A model generated the notes under the pieces. The model was not told where the DNA came from, did no database searches, and saw only the letters and a program-made list of their open reading frames with translations. DNA of 39,772 nucleotides from Symsagittifera roscoffensis (Eukaryota; Xenacoelomorpha; Acoela; Convolutidae), in the NCBI RefSeq assembly GCF_963678635.1, contig NW_026971278.1:1-39772 (forward strand), read 5' to 3'. Shown piece after piece: positions 33,155-39,772 of this stretch. The translations under genes were made by a program, and so were the position numbers. Every line of letters begins with the position of its first letter. Position 1 is the stretch's first letter.

Positions 33155-34180
33155 AAAAATAATTGTTTATTGAGTTCAAATTCTGCAGCAAAAAACAAAA
33201 ACCAGACATGATATTTAAATGCTAACGGTTGGTGGACACAGCAAAGATGGCAGGTTCCAATCAACTACTAATCAGCACTTAGCAACGACAGATGATTGAC
33301 GAGGCTCAATGAACTAATTTTTACTAAACTACACATTACACATCCACACCGCTCATAAACTAGTTATTTATACGATTAATTAATCTGGGTGACGATTCCC
33401 CTCGTTATGGAGGGACCGAATATTGGAAATTGATTTCAGTTATTTTCACCCAATCAGATTGGAGAAATCAAAAACTTTAAAGCAATCGCAAAAAAATTAA
33501 TTTGAGGCCATTAGGCTTCTGGTTCATTATAAAATTATCAGATTGCAGATACATGGGTTTTTTTGGGTGTTTTACAAACACCGATTTGGAAATTTTGTAA
33601 GCAAAGCATCAAATTTATTGAAACTTCACTGACTGTGCATTCTTCATTTCATTTTCGGCTATTTTGTTTTACTTCGGTTCACTGCAAAAACTGCTCATCA
33701 AATGAGAGCTTCTATTGATTCTGACCTACTGAAATTTTTTTGTTTGATCACTTTGTCATGGAAATAGCCTTTAAACTGGATGAGAAACCTTTCAGTTTTT
33801 TCTTTCAAATCTAAAAGTCTGGATAAAAAAGTGATAGGCTACAAAATTTGTAGAGAAAAAAAATCACAAATACATCCAGAAACGAAATTGAGCTTGCCAC
33901 CACCACTTTTGATTCAAATTTGAATGACTATGATGAAAACCAAATGAAGCAAAAACCAAAAAAAAATCCAAAAAATTGTTTATGTCAATAAAAAGGGCAA
34001 CAAAAGCCCAATATCCAAAAGAAAATTGCCTGCACCATTAGAAACTCAACAAAAAGCCCTGGGAATGCTATAAAAAAGGCAAGTTTTCAAAAAATCATTT
34101 TCTGCAGAAGTAAGCAGAGAAAAAGCAGACAGGCAATAATATAAATTAGTCAAAATTTTCTGATCGTAAAAAATTTTCTA
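33155..34180. other. Gene-free sequence
   Basis: I see no exon and no repeat shared with other parts of the window, apart from a GGAGGGACCGAAT box near 33409 that resembles GAAGGGACCGAATG near 11858. Confidence 0.35.
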
Positions 34181-34325
34181 GTCTCAACTCGAATCAAACT
34201 CCCGGGCTTTGTCATCTCACGCATGGGAATTACAGCAAGTTAGAAAAAGAATTGAAACTTTGAGCTATCGGAAGCAAGCCGACAGACGATAGTCCGAAAA
34301 AGCACAAAAACATTGTTTCAAAAAA

Positions 34326-34400
34326 GGGCTCGACCGGATTCGAACTGCAAGCTTTTTCCATCTAGAGTTGTTGTTTTTACCACTCTGCCAGATGCACCGG
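34326..34400 (-). pseudogene. Decayed tRNA-like sequence
   Basis: On the minus strand, 75 bases contain a D-arm-like CTGGCAGAGTGGTAA, a TCTAGA-containing anticodon region and a T-arm-like GCAGTTCGAATCCGGTC followed by GAGCCC. The 5' end does not pair with the 3' GAGCCC, so the acceptor stem is broken. It is best read as a tRNA remnant or the tRNA-derived head of a short interspersed element. I do not assign an anticodon. A weaker T-arm-like piece (GGGAGTTTGATTCGAGT, minus strand) lies at about 34187-34203. Confidence 0.4.
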
Positions 34401-34563
34401 ATGATTTTTCGGATTTGAATTTATAGTTAACAAAGGTAACAAAACCGAAAACACATGAGCAGAAACCCTACATGCCGAAAAAACTCTTCATGCCCCTTCA
34501 GGAAACGCTTCATGCCCTTTTCCCCTCACAGCCTACACCCGCGCATAAAAACTTTTGAACGTA

Positions 34564-35383
34564 ACGACGCAAAGAGGCACCATGTTAATATTGCTTCAGC
34601 CGAAATTTATCGAGCCGACAAAAAAACCAATATATTGAAAAAGCAAATTAACAAATTGCGCTGGTAAATTACATCCAAAGTGAAAAGAAAAAATAGGTTC
34701 GGTCGAATTTTTAGAATGCTAAAGCCGTGAGAATTGCTCAAAGGTGAAAAAATTTTAAAGCTCCTGAATGTGACAACTAAGCTGACATTGGTAGGCCGAA
34801 TTTTTTGATCCGGAATTTCTACCGCTTGAAAGAAAAACTGGTTTTGGTCAGATTCAAAAACAAGACCTTTGCCGTACCAGGCGTATCCGTTACCACCCGG
34901 CTAAGTGTACAAGAGACACCAAATAAATTGCATTCACTGTGAAGCAAGGCACACCAGGAGTTTAATGAGTCCTGTGGACAAAGTTGTTTTCGGGAAAATT
35001 AAGTCCAGTGCCCGATTGTAATAACCTTGCTTATCGCAAGACTAAAGAAGAGTATATAATCTCATTAAAAACCGAAATAATAATTTTAAATGATTTATCA
35101 AACTACATCCCGAGTAAATTATTCGCATTTAAAACAGCTCGAACGAAAGTTATTTGTAGACAATGAACAAACTTTACACAATAACATTACAAACAAGACT
35201 AATTTCTCAAAAGTGTTACGACTTTCGTTTTTCTTTCTCCAGACAAATTTCAAATTTTCACGTGGCTATTTTTTCAATTTTTTTTCTACATCATTCGGAG
35301 CTTAAGTTTGAGACGATGTTTCAGCAGTGATTGTTTCTCGTAAAGTTATGATTTTAAAGATGGGAAAATTGAGCAATTGGGGA
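34564..35383 (+). repeat. 820-bp tandem duplication, unit 1
   Basis: CGACGCAAAGAGGCACCATG begins unit 1 at about 34565, and CGACGCAAAAGAGGCACCATG begins unit 2 at about 35384. The two units run in parallel with only a handful of differences, so the duplication is recent. Unit 1 holds the tRNA-like remnant and, at its right end (from about 35215), the left part of a family A copy. Confidence 0.85.
34840..34912 (-). pseudogene. tRNA-like remnant in tandem unit 1
   Basis: Minus strand: GCCGGGTGGTAACGGATACG (D-arm-like), then CCTGGTACGGC and a decayed T-arm TTTTTGAATCTGACC. The order and spacing are tRNA-like, but the T and acceptor stems do not pair. It is repeated about 820 bases downstream at 35660-35732. 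Confidence 0.35.
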
Positions 35384-36204
35384 CGACGCAAAAGAGGCAC
35401 CATGTTAATATTGCTTCAGCCAAAATTTATCGAGCCGACAAAAAAACCAATATATTGAAAAAGCAAATTAACAAATCGCGCTGGTAAATTACATCCAAAG
35501 TGAAAAGAAAAAATAGGTTCGGTCGAATTTTTAGAATGCTAAAGCCGTGAGAATTGCTTAAAGCTGAAAAAATTTTAAAGCTCCTGAATGTGACAACTAA
35601 ACTGACATTGGTAGGCCGAATTTTTTGATCCGGAATTTCTACCGCTTGAAAGAAAAACTGGTTTTGGTCAGATTCAAAAACAAGACCTTTGCCGTACCAG
35701 GCGTATCCGTTACCACCCGGCTAAGTGTACAAGAGACACCAAATAAATTGAATTCACTGTGAAGCAAGGCACACCAGGAGTTTAATGAGTCCTGTGGACA
35801 AAGTTGTTTTCGGGAAAATTAAGTCCAGTGCCCGATTGTAATAACCTTGCTTATCGCAAGACTAAAGAAGAGTATATAATCTCATTAAAAACCGAAATAA
35901 TAATTTTAAATGATTTATCAAACTACATCCCGAGTAAATTATTCGCATTTAAAACAGCTCGATTGAAAGTTATTTGTAGACAATGAACAAACTTTACACA
36001 ATAACATTACAAACAAGACTAATTTCTCAAAAGTGTTACGACTTTCGTTTTTCTTTCTCCAGACAAATTTCAAATTTTCACGTGGCTATTTTTTCAAATT
36101 TTTTTCTACATCATTCGGAGCTTAAGTTTGAGACGATGTTTCAGCAGTGATTGTTTCTCGTAAAGTTATGATTTTAAAGATGGGAAAATTGAGCCATTGG
36201 GGAC
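35384..36204 (+). repeat. 820-bp tandem duplication, unit 2
   Basis: Matches unit 1 base for base with few changes (for example CTCGATTGAAAG for CTCGAACGAAAG). It ends at GCCATTGGGGAC, where unit 1 jumps to the start of unit 2 while unit 2 continues into the rest of a family A element. This shows that unit 2 carries the original right junction. Identical 60-codon open frames in both units have no recognisable domain. Confidence 0.85.
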
Positions 36205-36530
36205 AAATAACGGGTCGAGACATACGTCGTGCTACTAACGCGTAAGCGGAGATTTAATCCAGATTAGAAAATGCTCTAAGTGGGATTGAGGCATACTCTT
36301 TGGTCTATTTAATACTTTTATCTAAGCAAAATTTATTTTTTTTGTACTTTGAAAGCGTGTGAGGGGACGATTTTCAAAAAAATATATATTCTTGTTTGAT
36401 TTTCATATCAAACATTTTTTTTTTGAAAAATTGTTTTAAAATTCAATCAATTTAGCTAATTTCCATAGACCAAAAATTGCAGTCTAAACATTCAAGGCTT
36501 AAACTTTGATGAGCCTTGGGGGCTTAAGCC
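36035..36530 (+). mobile_element. Repeat family A, copy A6
   Basis: Begins GTTACGACTTTCG, passes through TCTTTCTCCAGACAAATTTC, CTACTAACGCGTAAGCGGAG and GCGTGTGAGGGGACGATTTT, and ends near CATTCAAGGCTTAAACTTTG with a GGCTTAA/TTAAGCC hairpin. The left 170 bases are also present at 35215-35383 because of the tandem duplication. Confidence 0.65.
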
Positions 36531-38022
36531 TGAAATTCTTTTTTTTTCTGGTGCCGTCTAATTTGCTTGTCGTCTAATTTTTAAGGCAACACTTAAACTG
36601 TTTGGCGCTGAGCATAATATGGTCGAACCTGTAACCTCCAAGCTAGATCTAACTGAAAGTATTCCCTCTTATATGCTTGTGCCGGGCAGTATATTTACTT
36701 TATCCTACTATATTCGGCCAAAAATACGCGGCAAAACACAGGGCACTTGTCCATTATTATCTCCCCCCCCCCCCCCCAGCTTAAAACCGAACATTGTAAG
36801 TTCTCATGCTATTTTTTTAGCATTACGGGGGCTTTGATTCGCTAGCGGTTTTAGTTCGAAAAAGGCAAACAAATTATTAAAGGTGGATCTTTTGGATTTA
36901 TGAAAAAAGGCAAAAACAATGAAAACTTACCTCTTACAAGAAAATTAGTAAAAGAATGAATAGTTCAACTGGTTCTATCAAGTGTACCATATAATTAACT
37001 CTTCAATATTTGTTCAGGCACAAGAATGGTTTTTACAGACTTAATTAATAAAAAGTGATTATCAGATAGATATTTTTGAAATTGAAAACTACTAAAACTT
37101 GATTACCGTAAACGCTAAGTTGAGGAATTATTCAGCAAAATTATTCTGTTATTTCCTCCTGAGAACTCTACCTGCGATATTTAATGTAGGACGTTAATCC
37201 AGTTGTTTGAAGTCTGTCACTCTGGCTAAAATGAAGTTTGAGAAATTTTGAGCGAGGAATGGGTTGAAAGGACACTTGACCAGATAAAAGAAAATCTATT
37301 CAAACCTTTCTTGAATTATTGATTGGACGGACCTCAAAGAAAACTATAATACTGCCAATTTAATCCACAGGAATTACCTGCAAATTTTCATTACAATAAA
37401 ACAGTTGGGAGTCGGTAAAGATTGTAATAACGGGTTAAAATTGACAACGCAGGCATTGCCTATATACTCCCCTGGAACATTAATCAATATTTTGAGTTTG
37501 TTTTTCTCTATAAGCAACTTAGAAAACAGTTCTGGGAAAACAGAGTTGATAAACCTACGCCACAGCTTGAAATAGGCTGTGAAATAGTTGACATACCAAC
37601 AACGCTGTTGAAATAAAAGGGTCCGTCTCTTTAGCTTTTGCTCGCAAAAAATAAGAAAAGTATGTAACAAACAATATTTATCTGTTGTAGCTGAAAACAA
37701 ACATCAAATTGTAGATTCATGAGTGCCGCATCGAAAAATTGGACAAAAAAACTGAATTAAAAAAGGCCTGAGATTTCGTCAACTAACCCCTCCCCCCACC
37801 CATAGCAAAATTCAAAAAACAAATAAAAACTCGAAGCAAGGAATATATTTTGTGCATGCGAACCTATAAATTAGTCCTTTGACCATATTAAACTAGGTCA
37901 TTAAGCAATAACCGCTGGGTATTTTGTTCACAATAGTACTATAGTTTCTGATATCAATATATTGTAAAGTTTATAGTCGTAGGCGTAAATCTATTCGCAG
38001 CTTTCGGCCAAAAATCGAACTG
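36531..38022. other. Gene-free sequence
   Basis: Family E-like motifs (GCCGTCTAATTTGCTTGTCG) lie at 36553-36573 and a 15-base C run at 36763-36777. A minus-strand open frame of 108 codons at 37374-37700 has no domain I recognise and is not called as a gene. Confidence 0.4.
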
Positions 38023-38946
38023 CCCGGGTTGACCAAAACTTCTTATCATACAATTTCCATATATGAGAAACTTCTTGTCATACAATTTCGTACAATTCCA
38101 TACGTACAGAAAATTGTATGAAAACTCAATGACAAGCATTTTTCCATATATGAAAATTGTATGATAGGTGTTTTCCCATAAACCAAAAATTTTGATTTTT
38201 TCTTTATTCTTTTGGTTTCTGAAAATTTTTCGGTTGTGTTTGTAACCGAACACAAATGACAACGACCTTGGTTACTCAAAACACCGAAGGTCGGACGGTC
38301 TTGCATTTACAATGCATAGAAAACGACCTGAATTTGGCTGTCTTTCACAATTCACATAACAAAAGTAACAAACTTTTATTTTTTGGCAAAATTTTTTAAT
38401 GATGATTATTTTAAGTTTTTGAATTTTCAATTTATCAAACATTGATCAAGTCATAAATTAACACTCCATACAAAAGAAATAAGAATTTTCAGCGTTTTTG
38501 AAAAAAAAAATTTAAGTGAAAAGAAAATAAAAGCCAATTTTATCGTATCCAGGACTACGTTATGCACACAAAATATTAAATTTCGCATGCAAAAAAAAAA
38601 TTTGCGAAAAATGTTTGTTTGCGTACGAATTTCGATTTGCGGTTGAAAAAAAAAACAAAAAAAATTTTTGGCCAAATTTTCAAAATTACTTGCCGTCAAA
38701 AAATGCCAGTCATACAATTTCCATATATGGGAATTGTATGATAAGCATTTTTTTCAAAAAACGAAAACCTCAGTTTTTTTATCACCAGGCTGTTTTATTA
38801 GAATCAAACAGCCACAGAAATAAGTTTATACCAATTTTCAACCATTTTTAGAAATTGTATGAAATTTGTATGACAAGCATTTTTCCACACACTTGATGTA
38901 TGGAATTGTATGATAAGCATTTTCGGTTTATGGAGGTCAACCCGGG
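38023..38946. mobile_element. Repeat family F: element with CCCGGGTTGACC ends
   Basis: CCCGGGTTGACC at 38023-38034 and its exact inverse GGTCAACCCGGG at 38935-38946 bound 924 bases. The sub-terminal sequence is also inverted: CTTATCATACAATTTCCATA on the left and GGAATTGTATGATAAGCATT on the right. The unit ATTGTATGATAAGCATTTTT and its inverse recur at about 38154, 38704, 38731, 38850 and 38902. No transposase or other protein is visible. I see no clear target duplication (left flank TCGAACTG, right flank TGTTTACA). Confidence 0.7.
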
Positions 38947-39171
38947 TGTTTACATAATGGAATGAAACCCTTCAGGTAGTATAGTAAATGTGACTGTACG
39001 GCTAAAACAACATTTTCTCTAAAATGATTTTTGCAAAAAAGTCTAATAGGCCTTTTCTCTCAATCCACTCATCCAAGTTGCTACATTTGGTCCGATACTT
39101 TATTGAACACCACAACTACTGAAGTTATATTTTCCCCCTTAATATACATTTTGCTATTGCACTATGCTAGA

Positions 39172-39188
39172 GCAAGACTGCTCGTATG
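39172..39188 (-). repeat. Isolated family A right end
   Basis: GCAAGACTGCTCGTATG is the reverse complement of the family A right terminus (CATACGAGCAGTCTTG). No A interior is seen beside it, so it is a solo end or a strongly truncated copy. Confidence 0.4.
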
Positions 39189-39456
39189 TGTTGAGGTCAC
39201 ACCTCTAGGTCACACAGAGTAATTGAAGCGAATCAGTTTGGTGGTCAATCTGATTTAACTCAGACAAGGTCAACTAGTGATCACAAACGATTAAATTACT
39301 CAGTAATTATTTAACTGGTACTTTTGTGATACTTAGTTTGTCATGTCATTTACATTCACTTTCTCAATTCATTCTTCAACAAACACTACCTTTTCTTCAT
39401 TCTCAGTTCAAATCTCAGATTTTATCTCAGTTTCTAACCCCATCTCTTAAACCTAG

Positions 39457-39612
39457 GGACATTCTAGTACTCGAAGCAGTGGGTGGAACGAAACAAGTGA
39501 GCCAGGAGCAAAGAAGCAAGGGTGCTTCAAGTGTGGTGAATCTGGACATTTTGCAATGAGTGCAAGCAAGGGAGGACAGGGTTCCTCAGTTGCTGTGCTA
39601 CAACTTCAATAA
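39457..39612 (+). pseudogene. CCHC zinc-knuckle coding segment, probably broken
   Basis: From GGA at 39457 to the TAA at 39610 one frame encodes a hydrophilic stretch and then C-F-K-C-G-E-S-G-H-F-A (39523-39555), the first three ligands of a C-x2-C-x4-H-x4-C zinc knuckle, a nucleic-acid-binding module of gag polyproteins and of RNA-binding proteins such as CNBP or some DEAD-box helicases. The fourth cysteine is missing in this frame; a TGC occurs close by in the +1 frame, which suggests a one-base loss. A branch-like TTCTAACCCC and an AG just before 39457 could form an acceptor. Another frame carries a C-Y-N-F-N-K-G stretch from 39596. It could be a decayed retroelement or an edge exon. Confidence 0.4.
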
Positions 39613-39772
39613 AGGGAGATGACCTCAAGGATACGGGGTGGTGCACTGGTCAACTGGTACTCGACAGGGCTGTCTTTTTGTTTTAGCTTTGAGCACTGGA
39701 ACGAAAGAACAACTGTGGAGAACTACAACGTCACTACCGGCTACAGCTTTCATTTGCAGAAGACGGGGCAGC

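Noticed and set aside
34984-35986. Pair of near-identical 60-codon open frames in the tandem units
   Set aside because: Their identity is explained by the recent 820-bp duplication. There is no domain and no start context of note.
37374-37700. 108-codon minus-strand open frame preceded by an acceptor-like TTTGTTTTCAG
   Set aside because: No recognisable domain, no partner exon or donor that I could support, and such lengths can arise by chance in 39 kb. Transcript data could revive it.
39326-39559. 77-codon plus-strand open frame overlapping the zinc-knuckle region
   Set aside because: It is in a different frame from the C-x2-C-x4-H motif, and its own translation has no recognisable feature.

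Overview
The window looks like nuclear DNA of an invertebrate animal. It is strongly A+T-rich, has one multi-exon gene with canonical GT-AG introns, and is otherwise packed with short non-autonomous transposable elements. No bacterial gene organisation is present. I cannot place the phylum from sequence alone.

The one gene I can support fully lies on the minus strand, from the ATG at 14698 to the stop codon ending at 4492. It encodes a Cys-loop (pentameric) ligand-gated ion channel subunit. Seven exons (14698-14329, 11755-11555, 11095-10981, 8301-8198, 6769-6575, 5901-5729, 4698-4492) join in frame to 1365 nt, or 454 residues plus stop. Intron phases are 1,1,2,1,1,0. The model contains a signal peptide, an extracellular domain with a C-x13-C loop, M1, M2, M3, a short acidic cytoplasmic loop and M4. 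The M2 region looks cation-selective and nicotinic/5-HT3-like. The ligand pocket is not canonical: there are no vicinal cysteines in loop C and no Trp in loop B.

The introns (roughly 0.46 to 2.7 kb) hold repeat copies: family C in introns 6, 4 and 1, a CAGGGGCGGAT-ended element in intron 3, and a threefold repeat that includes the 5' splice site of intron 5. Regions 1-4491 and 14699-39400 show no convincing gene.

The gene-free 24 kb is mostly repeats. Family A (about 530 bp, hairpins near both ends) has copies at 2755, 19038, 27164(-), 29852, 32687(-) and 36035. Family B (CAGGGGCGGAT termini, one copy with a perfect 8-bp target duplication) lies at 8510, 22321(-) and 26625. Family D (about 130-160 bp, with a 20-bp palindrome) lies at 16467, 17299, 22866 and 31837. 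Family E (TAAGACGACA termini) lies at 15839. Family F (CCCGGGTTGACC termini) spans 38023-38946. There is also an array of GCGGAATCCGC-like motifs at 23973-24500 and a recent 820-bp tandem duplication at 34564-36204 next to decayed tRNA-like sequences. The right edge (39457-39612) carries a damaged CCHC zinc-knuckle coding segment.

Only the receptor is called as a working gene. The repeat families are defined by comparing copies within this window, and their class names are inference.
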